Assembly: GCF_963678635.1 (NCBI RefSeq)
Contig: NC_087064.1
Coordinates: forward strand, 62,613,548-62,677,547
Direction: 5' to 3'
Source of the DNA: Symsagittifera roscoffensis
Taxonomy: Eukaryota; Xenacoelomorpha; Acoela; Convolutidae
DNA length: 64,000 nucleotides
In this document: positions 35,843 to 47,879 of the stretch, in pieces
Position numbering within the stretch: the first letter of the stretch is position 1
How the letters are laid out: the number at the start of each line of letters is the position of its first letter
Translations under genes and position numbers: made by a program
Notes under the pieces: generated by a model
Databases searched by the model: none
Told to the model about the DNA's origin: nothing
Seen by the model: the letters and a program-made list of their open reading frames with translations, nothing else

Positions 35843-36966
35843 TGGGTAGTATAAGGATCTTAGGACGAGTAGGCAGACCAAACAAGACAAGAACCCAGTG
35901 ACTGCACTGGTAACTTGCCTTCAAACAAAAACTGAAAAAAAAACATAATAAAACCAGAACAGGTCTATACCCAGTGATTCGCGACTCTAAGTCTAACCGA
36001 AAACAGTACTTGACAGTAAATTAACTCGGATTGGAATCGGAAACTGATTTTTGGAAGAGTGATTGCCTTGAGAGTTTTGGTAGGTCTAGTTCGGGTAATC
36101 CGAGGGCAGATAGATAACACAAATTTCGGTTGGTGCGATAGTCGCCCACTTGAGTGAAAGATAATGCCTTTGAGTTTTGTCTGTTTAACGCGGCACTAAG
36201 CAGGAAAAACTGTTTCTTTTAAAACCAGTTCGAATTTTTTAATTATATTGACATCATCATGTTGTGCTAGAATTTTATTCAAAAACCAGTATTTCATTGC
36301 TGTGCATAAATTAGAAATACGCTGTACTGTGATAACTGAATAAGATTCGTGGTTAATTTTTAGTTAAAAGATAATCGTGTTGTATTGTTATGATTTGTTT
36401 TCAAGCAACAAATACGATAGCAAGCGAATCAATTGAGTGAGCAGTAAAAAGCAATAGATTATGATGATTCTGGACATGTCGAGGAGACCTAAGCTAAGTG
36501 ATAGCTCTAGGAAGTTTAAACCGAAGAGATAAATGAAATCAATGAATGATCCTTCTGTTGAAATAAGCAAAAAGACTCGGAACAAGAAGGAGAAGAAACT
36601 TTCTGGCGGAATGCTTGAAACCAGGAGTCGAAAGGTCTCGGAAGACAAAAGGATAAAGTTGAGAGTAGAGATCCATCGGAGCCCTGCTCAGTATGAGAAT
36701 CTGGCGGGACATGGAACCCAAGGTGATGGGATCAGGAGGTTAATGAGTGAATCTACTCCCTTAGAGCAGGGCCTTGGTTTTGCTACTTCGAACGCGATTC
36801 TTTGATCGAGAAGAAAAAACGGAACTGTCCGACAATTCGATTGAAAACTCGGCAGTAGGAGGCTCCTCTACTGACAATACCATGATGCATGGGGTGATAG
36901 AGAAAGCGGATTGAGTCAAGATCACTTTGGAAAATTTCGTTCTATTTACAATGAGAACGGGAACCG
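35843..36966. other. unassigned stretch with one charged ORF
   Basis: A 90-codon plus-strand frame at 36533-36805 is rich in Lys, Arg, Ser and Glu and could be a Gag-like fragment, but it carries no recognisable motif. Its sequence context ends abruptly at 36967, where the duplicated 1.1-kb segment begins. Nothing else is recognised. Confidence 0.35.
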
Positions 36967-38770
36967 TCTACTGTTGTTTCTTCGCCATTACAAGTCTCAG
37001 CCCAGTTGCCAGTGAGTGCGCTACATTCCAATCTCTCAGGTAGGTTTTCTTCCTCAAACGTATTCCTATTTAACGTCGTGAACCCAAAATTTTTCAATTC
37101 AACGCTTTAGCGGCCAAACCACGCCAATTAATGTTAATATAAAAAATGGTGAGCTCCAGGCTAGGTCTCAGTATCCCAAGACCACGAAGTCACTCCTAAA
37201 CTTCAGGTTGATACAAATTGATCAATAAACCACTGTTTTTCTTCAGCAGAAAAAAATTGTTCTATTCATTGAAAATGGGTAAATTTTCTTAATTTCTAGC
37301 TCCTTGTATCCTGAAACTGAAATCAGATGATGTAAATAAATTCTGGACAAATCCGGAGAGCTAAAGTTTAAAATAAGACAGTTTGAAAATCAACTACAGA
37401 GTTTTTGGTGTTGCCGGTCGTCGTTAAAAAAGCGTTTTCTTCACCATTGAGAAGGACAATTTCTCGAAATTTCAGCCGTCACACTAGTAATATTAAAATC
37501 GAAACAATTTTAACTGCACAATCGTTGTTTCTCGGAAACCTTCTTTTCTTGTGACCAATTTCAACTTACACGCCACATATGCTGCCAAAAACGCTTTTCT
37601 TACATTTTATGTCAGCAAAACTGTTCTTCTGATATCCGAAGTTTTTCATTTGTAGCCAAAAACACACTATGACGTATCACGCCACGTCAAACAAAAAATT
37701 TGAAAACAATTTCACTTTAGCCTTCATTTTTCCGTTATTTTCGTATCATTTTTGACCTTAGATTCAGATCACAACATAATCTGGTCGATTGGCACACAAG
37801 TAAGCTATGTAAGAACTTAAGCATATGCAACGAGTATTGTTTTAAGAAAACGCAGCCTAGTATAAGTATCTGAAAGGCTCATATCAAGAGAATTATTTGA
37901 GTTTCTCCGATTTATTTTTTGTAAGGGTTGACTCTCTCAATCTGGTTTGGTTTATTCTCAAGCATCTGACATTTCAATTTAATTTAATTTATACTACTTT
38001 TTCCTAACTTGTGAAATTCCGGTTGTTTTTGACTCTGTGGAATGATGAAGCATTAGTCTTTTAATTTCTTTTACCATGACAATTTTTGACCTGTTGGCTT
38101 AAGTTCTTTCAATAGTGCTTATGAAAAAACAAAAACAATAGTAAAAACAAGAATAACTATAGGTTAATTCTACTTGTCGTGTTTTTTTTCATAGTGAAAG
38201 ACCGACAGACACAATGTCGTGTAGAAATAAGCCGCAAACTTGAAAGTTTCACTTAGCAGTTGCAAAGGTTTCTGCCAATAACGCTTGTCTTATCAAACTG
38301 GAATATCGATTTTTTCTAGTTAATAGCTAGTTTAACAAATTCAGTTGAATCAATTAACTTGACTGTTAAACACAGCCACATCCGAAGGTAGTTGGTAGCA
38401 AAAGAACAAGATACCTGTCAACATTTTTTTCCTGAACATGTCTGCCTCTTCGAAACCTGTTTCCTTCGAATTTTAATCTTGGTTCTAAATCAACTCTTGT
38501 TTTTAGTTTTAGTTTTTTCAATATAAAGTTTTTCTTAGCTAAAATGGTATCGGCTGATGCATATCTGCTTAGTTGTCTACTTTTTCGTTGTATGAATAGA
38601 CAACATTTTTAAATTGCCTTTGTGCTTAGGGAAGGGTATTTGAGGGGGACTTAGTATTTTTTTGGCTCAAAAGGTTTTATAGCTCAGTTTCGATTTTTTC
38701 TTGCGGCTCAACAGTCGTCTAACCAAAAATTGATTTTCAGTATCCTCTTCGTTTTCAATGCTCTTAATGC
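36967..38770 (-). repeat. ~1.1-kb segment, copy 2, interrupted by a 0.69-kb insertion
   Basis: Aligns with 31668-32790 with few differences as far as 37602, and again from 38272 to about 38770. The interruption (37603-38292) is bounded by imperfect 21-bp repeats, ctgccaaaaacgcttttct and ctgccaataacgcttgtct; copy 1 has this site once (32282-32302). On its right the copy ends where integrase-coding sequence of the large element begins. Confidence 0.8.
38027..38135. repeat. left member of an inverted ~107-bp pair
   Basis: Reverse complement of 38931-39037, nearly exact (for example ccatgacaatttttgacctg here versus caggtcaaaaattgtcatgg there). It lies inside the insertion in the 1.1-kb segment. 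Confidence 0.85.
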
Positions 38771-38927
38771 TTATTTAAAAATGTCAGTTTTATTCAGATC
38801 GCATGATCAAATGGGGCACCAGGGGATAGACAAGGCGCAACAAAAAATACTTCACAGGTTTGATTGTCCAGGGTTAAGGAAAGCTTGCGAGAGATGGGTG
38901 AATGCATGCCTGGCATGCCTGCAAGTG
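38725..38927 (+). repeat. 203-bp direct duplication, copy A (junction plus HHCC fragment)
   Basis: Copies A (38725-38927) and B (39038-39240) are the same length and almost identical. Each spans the junction from the 1.1-kb segment into the zinc-binding domain of the integrase (SHDQMGHQG to ACLACLQV). Between them lies the inverted 107-bp segment 38931-39037. Copy B continues into the rest of the integrase; copy A is cut off. Confidence 0.85.
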
Positions 38928-39042
38928 ATGCATTTTTGTTTTTTCATAAGCACTATTGAAAGAACTTAAGCCAACAGGTCAAAAATTGTCATGGTAAAAG
39001 AAATTAAAAGACTAATGCTTCATCATTCCACAGAGTCAAAAA

Positions 39043-40171
39043 TTGATTTTCAGTATCCTCTTCGTTTTCAATGCTCTTAATGCTTATTTAAAAATGTCAG
39101 TTTTATTCAGATCGCATGATCAAATGGGGCACCAGGGGATAGACAAGGCGCAACAAAAAATACTTCACAGGTTTGATTGTCCGGGGTTAAGGAAAGCTTG
39201 CGAGAGATGGGTGAATGCATGCCTGGCATGCCTGCAAGTGAAAGACCCAAGGAAGATGAAGTTCCCACTCAAGTCCGTTGAAAGCTCAGAATTTAACGAG
39301 GTTGTGCAGATAGACCATCAAAAGATCTGTATGACAGAATCGGGATATAACCAGATACTGGTCATAATAGATCATTTCACAAAGTTGGCAGAAGCGGTGC
39401 CGTGTCAGACAGCCTCGGCAGAGGAGACTTGTGACCACCTGATAACACATTGGATATCACGGTATTAAAGAATTGATGAAGAGGTCACACATTGCTCAAG
39501 CGCACTCAACGACCTACCATCCCCAGACCAACGGATTAGTGAAGAGACAGAATAGAACGTTGGTGAACATGCTGAGGGTATACAGCTCAAGATATATGAC
39601 AGACTGGGATAAATATCTGCCGCAAGTGGTAGGGGCATACAACAGTACGCAACACTCAACAACAGGAATCAGTCCCTTCATGATGTTGATGGGCAGGGAA
39701 AGAGTGATGCCTCTAACATTCTTTTACCCAGAATACGAAGGGAAAAAGACATCGCCTCAAGCTTATGTGAAAGAATCGTTTAAGAGACAGCAGGAACTAA
39801 ACGAGCTCTGCAGGAGGAACACAGCGCAAGCACAAATGAGACAGCGGAAGAAACACGATGAGAAAATACTGCAAACGAAACCATATGCAGTGGGCCAATA
39901 CGTCTGGGTCTTCCAGAATGTTATACCAATGAAACTACTTAAGAAATGGAGAGGACCGTTCATGATAACGGAAGTGCACCAGCAAGGACGGTTCTACCGC
40001 TTGAGTATGGGGCGTGCAGCGCATTATGAAAACTTGAAACCTCATGTCCCATCCCCAGAAGACTGGTGCGTACCGCAGAATATGGAGGGACTCGAGTACC
40101 TATTGGTGGAGCCAGCTTGCGAGGTGAACGAAAAGAGCACCAGAGAGAAAAATGATGGCAACCAGGTTTGA
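39043..40171 (+). pseudogene. Ty3-like integrase, catalytically dead (left arm)
   Basis: Integrates element cDNA in intact relatives. Visible: the HHCC zinc-binding motif (SHDQMGHQG ... CLACLQV), the first catalytic Asp in VQIDHQKICM, then a frameshifting break at 39465. There 56 nt are missing compared with the copy at 62819-62874, and with them the block holding the second Asp. The frame resumes at 39473 with the TYHPQTNG motif, but the third catalytic residue is Lys (39542-39544) instead of Glu. Downstream are the GPF module (KWRGPFMITEV) and an acidic C-terminus. The PKGTK residues before the GPF module are deleted relative to the right arm, and a one-base loss at about 40168 shifts the frame before the macro module. 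Confidence 0.8.
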
Positions 40172-41358
40172 GTTTGGATGATAATGAAAAGATAGAAGCG
40201 GACTCAGAGGCGGAATCCTTTGTGGAAGAAGATAAGAACGATCCGGAGCAGGACGAGGTGCCAGAGTGGACAGAACCAGACTTGCCGATACCGGCGGGAA
40301 CCAGGAGTGGCAATCGCAAACGGACAGGCATGAGGTACAATAGATACGGGGATGACTTTTTGATTGATAAGATACAGCCTGATGAATTATGCGAAGAGCT
40401 ACTGAGTGTGGGCAAACTAGCAGCCGACGATGAATGGGAAATCATCAACAATAGTGAACACTACCCGCAGGAAGACTACTCCACACCGGAACAAGAGACG
40501 GCTCTCGAACAGAGCGAGATAGAGAGGAGGGAAAATACAAACTTGAGGATACTAGAGTGGATGCGCGATGTCAAGAGTAAAAGTGATGAGGAGCAAAGCA
40601 TCCAGCAAATTGACATGTCGGCGGAAAAACACATGAAAATGAAAGATCCCCTGTTGGATTGGACGGCAAACGACAGGCCGCTCGAAATACCACCAGATAA
40701 TTTAGACCCAGCATCATCGACGGGGACGTCGATAAATATTTTTGTCCGGGGAGTGGGGGCAGGACTTACCCACACCAAAAATTTGATGATAAAAAAACTC
40801 AGAGAAGTGAGAGAAAAGAGCGGGCTGGAACTAGATAAGGAGGAGGCTGAGCCTACAATAGGGAGGAATTTCAATACAAAATTTGAAATTCCCAATGAAT
40901 ATTCAGAGAACATCCTGATTACGGACAGCGACTTCATTCTGTCAGACAGGACAAGCGCGATCTGCATAACGGCAGACATGAGCTTCAAATCGAGACTAGA
41001 GGCCGACTTCAAGAGAGAGTACCAGAACGTGGAGTTTCTATTCAGACAGAGACCGGGGTTGGGAGGAATGGCTGCACTTCCCCCATCAGCTTCACAAGTT
41101 CCGGGGAAGTATTTGTGCTTTCTGGTAACGAGGGTCAATGAAAGGAACACAATAGACCCTGAGCATGTGATGCTGGCACTAACAAGGCTGCGAGACTTCA
41201 TGGTCGAAAGAGGAATAATGGAGGTCTCGATGCCGGTCTATGACCCGAACAGGGGCAAGTTGAGCCCAAGGGAACTGTACGCTATCCTACATGTGGTCTT
41301 CGCAGAAACGGAAATAATGGTACACCTACACAAGAAATACTACTTGAGCATCGCCTGA
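40168..41358 (+). pseudogene. macro-domain-like module of the integrase polyprotein (left arm)
   Basis: A 396-codon frame. The first ~245 residues are acidic and charged with no recognised fold. Residues about 249-391 follow the pattern of small macro domains of the OARD1/ALC1 type: a β-strand entry (ILITDSDFIL), SFKSRLEADFKREY, a GLGGMAAL turn, KYLCFLVTRV, ALTRLRDFM, VSMPVYDPNRGKLSPRELY, and VFAETEIMVHLHKKYY. Macro domains bind or hydrolyse ADP-ribose conjugates. The usual Asn/Asp ligands of classical family members are not obviously present. In the right arm this module is in the same frame as the integrase. Call by pattern, not by alignment. Confidence 0.6.
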
Positions 41359-41873
41359 GCTACGGGTGGACAAGGGAGATCTTGAGTAAGGGTACATGGG
41401 GATCTCGAGTAAGGGTACATGGGGATCTCGAAGCAGGTAGATGGGTTTTAACGTAATTGGCATGACAATTATAATTTCAAAAGTTGACGGTGCTAAAACA
41501 TTAAATGAATCTGCATGCTCTTAAAAAAACTTCTAATTGAACTATTTTAGTAAAACAAATGGAGGGATAATGTTTTAACCACAATAATGGGGGGGGGTTT
41601 AGGTTAGTAATGAAACAAATTGGTCTGAAAGATGGACTTTTTTTTCAGATTGATTTGTTAAATCAAGTTGACGACCTAGCCACACTCATTTGAAAGAAAA
41701 AGAAGATCTTGAACAGAATTCACGATCAGCTACATTCAAAAGGAGATAATTCTCAAGTACTCAAGTTGGTTGGTATGGTAATACTCAAGTTGGTTGGTAC
41801 GGTAAAACTCAAGTTGGTCAGTACGGTAATACTCAAGTTGGTCAGTACGCAAGATCATCTAGAAATCGTAAAA
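41359..41873 (+). repeat. spacer with short tandem repeats between pol and next ORF
   Basis: Two short arrays: about 23-bp units with aagggtacatggggatctcg at 41385-41440, and four 24-bp units around ctcaagttggtcagtacggt at 41757-41849, just before the next ATG. The right arm has equivalents (60251-60320 and 59845-59935). These may be promoter, leader or ribosome-landing sequence for the downstream ORF; that is speculation. Confidence 0.55.
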
Positions 41874-43695
41874 ATGGCAGATCGATTTTGGAAGTCCATG
41901 CCTGCTGCGCTAAAGAAGCCTACGCTCGATGAATTGTATAGACGCTTGAGGGACCTGGACTACACCCAAGTGGATGAGAGGATGGCAGTGATGTTGAACG
42001 CCATCTTGCATTTAGAGGAGCAAGGTGAATGCAGGGAGTCCGCGAGAGAAGCTGTCTTGATGGTCGGCCACACCACAGAAGGGATATCCAATCAAGAGCA
42101 GACCAGGTGGTTGTCCTGAAATGTGGATGGAGGTGTGAGAGGATTCGACTTGAGGAGAAATCCTGGCTTGAACAATAACACTGAGTATGGCGCGGAAGAG
42201 TTCCCATTACCGACCAGACCACCGGCAAGGTCCGCGGGCCGGTCCACGAATAAACCACCCTCCATGATACGGTCACAGCAGACGGAGGAGACATCCCTGA
42301 CCTCAGTAACCTGAAGAGGGAACTAGAGAGGAAGCAGAGGCAGAGGAATAAAGCGAAACTTGACCGGATAGCGCGAAACTCGAGAGGGATCAAGCGAATC
42401 TTGAGAGAGATCAAGCGATCCTCGAGAGGGACCAGGCGCGGCGTGACCTTGACATGTTAAAAGCAGAGAACCAGCAAGAGCAAAGGGTACGAGAGAACGA
42501 GGCGAACTGCGAGCAGTTGAAGTCAGAACTTGAAAAGATCCAGCGGCGATCAAATGGAAAAGGGGACCAGGACTACGGAGCTGCAGGCTCAAGGCCGGAG
42601 TCACGTAGGGAGGTGGATGAGGCTCCCAGGTCAAAGGGACGATTCAACTTAGACCGCGCGGTTCAAGAGCACATAATCGAGGGACTGGAAGTGTGGATAC
42701 CAACCGAGTCAGTGTCCTCCCTGCGTGGTTTGGAGACGCAACCGATACGCCTACTGATGGACGTGGCACTGCCGGGATATACCCCTAGCTCAACCCCGAG
42801 CAGCAGTCAGGTGAGCGGGAGCTCGTCGCGTCTCAAGGAATTAAACGAGAGGCTACAGCTGAGAAACCGTGAAAGTCCAACTAGAGTGGAGCTACCCCCG
42901 ACTTGGAAGGAGCAACCGGTCGGGAATGTGGTGATTGCAAGCTATAAGAAGAACACAGATGGCAGATATCACAGGCACAACCGCATGGATTGGAACGCGG
43001 CGCAACGGGCGAGAAGGGATTGTTTCCATGACGCGTCTTGGGCTGAATACTATACACAGCCACGAATACCGGAGGGTGCAGTTCACCTCATTGTAGGGGA
43101 CAGCCTGATACGGGTGCTGACCCGGATCCAGTCGCACTGGCAGACTGGAATCTTGAGTTTCTCTGGAGCCGCAACGCCGCAGATGTTAGCATCACTCGAG
43201 AGGCTGGGGATGGCAAGAATGTATACAGTGACTCTAATGATGGGGACCAATGACGTGTCCAGAGGTGAGTCAAGAAAAGTGATGAGGCTACATGATAAAA
43301 TGAGCTGCATTCTAGAGGAGTTGCGGGTTCAGATGGATCCCGCCATACTCACAGTTTGCACCATCCCTTATAACATGAAGGCCGACCAACATGCGATGGA
43401 AATGAATGAGAAAGTGCGGAACCTGAACGAAATAATCAGGCAGATGCATCAGAGGAGTGTCCTTCCCGTCAGATTGTTGGACGTAGCGGACCAGATGGAG
43501 CGATACTTCCCGGAGGATGCGTCTTCAGACGGAATCCATTTTTACAGACCTAGGGGTGTGGAGTGGTTGAACAAGGTTTTCCAGAGGCACATAAGTGCGC
43601 TCGAGGCAGATCTGCTTGAAACGGCCCAATTCACATTCGGTCCACCCCAACACTCCCTTTCCTTGCCAAAAGGCCCCTGTCCAGACGCCTGGTAG
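41874..43695 (+). pseudogene. SGNH/GDSL hydrolase ORF of the giant element (left arm)
   Basis: Counterpart of the 868-codon frame at 57243-59849. It starts MADRFWKSMP and is stopped at 42117 by TGA where the other arm has Trp. The coiled-coil region near 42300-42450 is frameshifted, and the frame from 42454 runs to 43695. That frame contains GDS at residues 215-217 (codons 43096-43104), a FSGA block-II glycine, GTND at about 264-267, and DGIHF near 359-363. These are the four SGNH blocks with Ser, Gly, Asn and Asp-x-x-His present. Such domains are esterases or deacylases. A frameshift after the hydrolase cuts off the rest. Confidence 0.75.
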
Positions 43696-45418
43696 CGAGA
43701 GTTGACTCAAGAGACAGCTCGAGGAGCAACCGGACCAGATTACCGGGTTCCACGCCGATGGAAGCCGAGGAAGCAAAGTCATCGACGCCCCAGAGTTCAG
43801 TGGTATCCTCAGTGGTGGTGGTAGATAACAAGAGAGTGGAAAGACCAGCGGAGACAGGCCGAACACGATACCTGGAGAAGATAAAGGAGTTGGACCTGGA
43901 GGATCTGGAGTGTAGACAGGAGTTGGCGAAGGCCCTGGGGCTCAAGCACGTATCACACGAGGACTTGAGCCGACACCATTGCGTGGATTGGTTAAAGGCC
44001 AACGAAACGAATTTCTCAAGAGCAAGAATAATGGAGACGGCTGATCTGACTGGGATCCCCGTGAGATCAATCATGGGACCAATCAATTACAGGCCACTCA
44101 AGTTGCTGGGGAGTCCAGGACTCATAGTGGAACCACCCAAGCACCGAACAAGTATTGCGAGAATCCAATTGGCAACTCCCGCGCAGTTGAGGGTAGTAGA
44201 TAAGCTACTGGAACCGAAGGAGATGGAACTACCAGACGCCGCCTACGAGGGTTCAAAGTTAGCGGACGACCCAAGATATGGAAAACCCTGCCGGAGCGCC
44301 CAACTGGCCAAGACACTGGGAGTGTACGATAGAGCAGATTCGGCGGCCGCAAGGGTGATCATTGTGGCGGGCTCGGATTTCGAGGGAACGTCTCCCAAGT
44401 TGTTCTGGCCGGAAACTCTGGTATACTTGCTGCCAGGTGCGGAGTTGAACCAGATGTTGACTCTGGTGGTAGCAATGAAGTCAGAAATGCCTTGTGAGCC
44501 CGGGCTACTGCTATTCGCAGGAATGAACGATCACCTGCATGCGGCTGGACTTCTAGAGCAGTTGAAAGACGATGCGCCGATGCCAAGAAAATCCAGGAGG
44601 CCATCGAGACGTTTTTTGCCGCGATGAACGAGGTGCAGGAAAATGCCAATTCTCGATTTGGACCTAAAACGAAGGTGGTATTTGCGACGTCCCCTGGGTA
44701 CGCGAGCATGCCTCATGCTCTGCAGTTTGTGTATGCCATTTTGGTCCTAATAGTAGAAGGGAACGCATGGCGGATTCTAATGGCAGCTCCTAATCGGGAG
44801 CCGGAACCCATGAACTTGAGACTTCGGAGATCGGAACTGGCAGCAGCATGGGCGGACGTGTCCCACGCATTAAGGGGATTCTATGAATTGGCAGACATCC
44901 TCAGTGTATTGGATGAGGTCCTCTTACTTGAGATCTCGAATCTCGCCAGGCAGCTGAAGTTCAGTCCGACGATAGGGGATGACCACCCAATACTAAGTCA
45001 CCTGACAACCATCCTATGGTTCCGAGGTATGGACTCGACCATCACGAGCTCCACCAGCAAGTCGAGGGGACCAAGTATCGAAAAAAAGAATGTGGCTGCG
45101 GCCGAAAAGCAACTGGAAGCGATGGTATATCGACTAACACAAGAGAGAGGCAGGTGGCCGTTTCTAACACCAAGGCTAGAGAATGCTGCGGATAAGACGA
45201 GGGAGAGTGCCCCACCTCTCGTGAAGCAGATCTCGGAATTTCTTGAGGGACAGTTGGAGATAGCCGAGAGTAGGGATATGACGGTGGTTAGATTCGTCAC
45301 GGCAGCGAACGAGGTCACCATTGGGGGATTCTGGAGGGAGCATGCAAAAGGTGACTTGAGGACGAGGAAAGATCACGAGATCCTGAAATTCTGGAGTCCT
45401 TGTTGGGAAAAGAATTAA
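43696..45418 (+). pseudogene. second SGNH-like segment and helical region (left arm)
   Basis: Two overlapping frames (43758-44627 and 44624-45418) represent one original reading frame broken by an indel near 44590. The segment IIVAGSDFEG ... LPGAEL ... FAGMNDHLHA, followed by NSRFGPKTKVVFATSP and a long helical stretch, has the spacing of SGNH blocks I-III. GSD replaces GDS and no convincing DxxH block is seen. It may be a degenerate, structural copy of the fold. The C-terminal half (TQERGRWPF onward) is unrecognised. Confidence 0.45.
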
Positions 45419-47072
45419 ATGGCTGGAGTGTTTTGTGCGAAAGAGACCATTTTTGGGGCCTTTGTACAAGAACTGTTGAGTATGCCCATAAGCCTCTTGC
45501 TGGCGCTATTTTTGGTTTACCCAACGTACCTGTTTAACATGGGTCCAGCGTATATGTTCAGTCGGGGGGTAGAGACACTTCAGATTGACGGGTATCTGAC
45601 ACTGGTGCTCCTGACTCATGGCGAACTGGTGTCGTTTCATCGGTTGATGAAATATGGGGAGCCCCTGTCAATGGGAAAGACCCACTAAAGCATAGACACC
45701 TACTCGTACAAGTGCGCTGCAGGACTGAAGACGTTGCTAGTGGAGTATCTTCTGATGCAAAACCGACACATGACCGGCGAGGAGAAGAATCCAAAGACGA
45801 GAGATGAATGGAGGGAGGCGAATGGTGGTATCCCTCTGCTGACTGATCTATGTATGGCAATGAGATCTGACCCAGTGGGAATGATCAGGGGACTAAAGGA
45901 GGTCGTGACTTTTTTTACGGACCAGCGGTTACGTACGCCTTTCCGGATCCTCTGGTGGCGGCATACCGCAGTTCAGTGGTACACGTGAGTTTAATAAGCG
46001 TGTTGGATGGGACGGCGTTGAACTGGTGTCGACAAGAGGTGCTGAGGGCACGAATGAGTAATACAGTGCTCTTTGGGAAGGTGAAAAATCCCGAGTTGGT
46101 AGTGTTTAACTTCCGGGGGCAACTGCAATGCAGGATGGGGGGAAAGCGTGAAGGCCCCATTGAGACTTATCCCAAGTTCTGGAATCTGAATCCCCTGAGG
46201 GCGGCCTGACAAGAAATCCTGAGAATCCCCGCGTGGAAAATGAGCTTCGAGTTGTTGATGAGGGAGCTAGAGGCGACACTAGAGAAGGAAATCCTGCCCG
46301 CCACCGTTCCTGAGTTCCCAAAAGTCAGGAGAATGACCCTGGGGATGAATAGCTCCCTGGTGGTCCGATCCCTGTTCGCAAGAGCTACGGTAGAAAAGCA
46401 GCAAAAGGAGTTCACCGATGGCTGGGACCCCTTGTTCATTGGGTATACAGCAGCGGTCTACTTCCATACTTGTGATATCAAGATAAACTCGTGGACGACT
46501 CAAGCGAAAAAAATGAGAGGCTCAATGCCTCCAAAATTCGAGGTTCGGGACATCTTGAGAACGCTCGATCAAGCGAATTTGGAGAACATGTTACCGGTAT
46601 GGGATGATGGCAGGATGATCGTAGAAGAAGGGCACATCGCACTGAAAGACGAGATGAAGTTGCCACAAGAAAGTACCGGATGCCTTACGGATTAGAGCAA
46701 GTGGAAATGAAACAAGAAGAGAAAGAGCTGGATGCGGCAGGCTTGTTTTATGTGGCACTGACAGAATACAAGAAGCAAGACCCAGCGACACCCTCACCCC
46801 TATCAGCAGGCATCCCTGGGGAAAAAAGAACCGGCCCCGTAGAAGATCGATTTAGAGAAATACTTGAGAGAAGGCGAGCCGAGTCAGAAGCGGAAAGCAT
46901 GGATGAAACTCTCAGTGAAACAGGAGAAGAAATGGAAGTGGGGAATATGCCTGAGCCGAAACCAACTGAGGAGGATTTCACCGCCCAGGAACTACTGCAG
47001 GACCTGAGCGGAGATGATTGGACGGACACTGCCACGCCACCTTTGACCGCATCCCCTCGGAAAAACCTGTAA
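45419..47072 (+). pseudogene. unknown ORF with N-terminal hydrophobic segment (left arm)
   Basis: Collinear with 54688-56334. It opens with a hydrophobic stretch (PISLLLALFLVYPTYLF) that could span a membrane. Stops at 45686 (TAA), 45986 and 46207, plus frameshifts near 45985 and 46660, break it. A central part keeps conserved phrases such as FTDGWDPLFIGYTAAVYF and INSWTTQAKKMRGS, and the C-terminus is acidic and Pro/Ser-rich. I recognise no family. Conservation of phrases between the arms despite decay says the ancestral sequence was a protein. Confidence 0.5.
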
Positions 47073-47078
47073 TTACCC

Positions 47079-47871
47079 TTGACCAGGGAAACTTCCAACA
47101 TGGGAATGATACTCTTGAGTACAGAAGAGAGTAAGAAGAACACTTTCGAAGGGAACAAGAGCATGTTTCTAAAGACTCTGGATGAGAAGGCGTGGCGGGA
47201 ATTCTTGAGTGAATTTAATCAAGAGGCGAAGAGTGAGACCACGCTAGATAACTTCAAGGAAGAACTGTGGAAAAGTTCGGGGAACCGGTGTTGATGGGCA
47301 CCGGGCTGGATGAAAAAACAAGAAAAGAGTTACTGAGCAAGATGGTCAAGTTGAGGGAGACTCGACAGAAGACCAGGGATGATGAATGTAAAGACAGCTC
47401 TACTCTGAAACAAAAAAAAACTGATGATAAGATGATTAAAGTTAAAGGGGAGGATAAGTTTAAGACTAGTAATATGATTAAAAGTACTAATACCCTTAAG
47501 GCTCGAGCAGGGGGAGGCAAGAGTTGGAAGGGTCGGACCGGGATAAAGAGGTCGAATCAGTGATGATAGCGGCGACGCCCCCAAGTAGAGGTGTGAAGTC
47601 TCGGAAGAGGAAGAGAGAGGTAGAGGGGTTGAGTAGTCCTTCGACGGACGCAATCTCTGAGAAAAATCTGAGGGAGACTGCTCCCATGGTCCTAGCGCGG
47701 TGGAAGACAGCAGCCTACAAGGGTATCTCCGAACCAAGGAAATTGGCCGTGGTAGAAAAAGAGATGGAATTTTCCACAAGTTTCGCAACGGAAGAAGACT
47801 TCAGACCCCAGAAGACGAACACGAGGAGGGGTTGGACTAGTGGACAGATGTGGGACGTTCACTACCGATGA
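47079..47871 (+). pseudogene. unknown ORF fragments, basic NLS-like stretch (left arm)
   Basis: Two overlapping frames (47079-47294 continuing 47267-47563, then 47524-47871). The first is charged and helical (DEKTRKELLSKMVKLRE). The second carries KSRKRKREVEG, which looks like a nuclear localisation signal. Collinear with 54700-53675 on the other arm. At about 47860 the sequence jumps to material equivalent to 51950 of the other arm, so about 2 kb is missing here. Confidence 0.45.
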
Positions 47872-47879
47872 ATAGTGCT

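Noticed and set aside
39465-39466. Integrase break as a spliced-out intron in a retrocopied transcript
   Set aside because: The missing 56 nt lie within the DDE core, encode catalytic sequence in the intact copy, and do not have clean GT-AG ends; deletion is simpler.
40476-41201. 241-codon minus-strand frame in the left arm
   Set aside because: Antisense of the macro-like ORF; its composition is the Ser/Leu-rich pattern expected of a complement frame.
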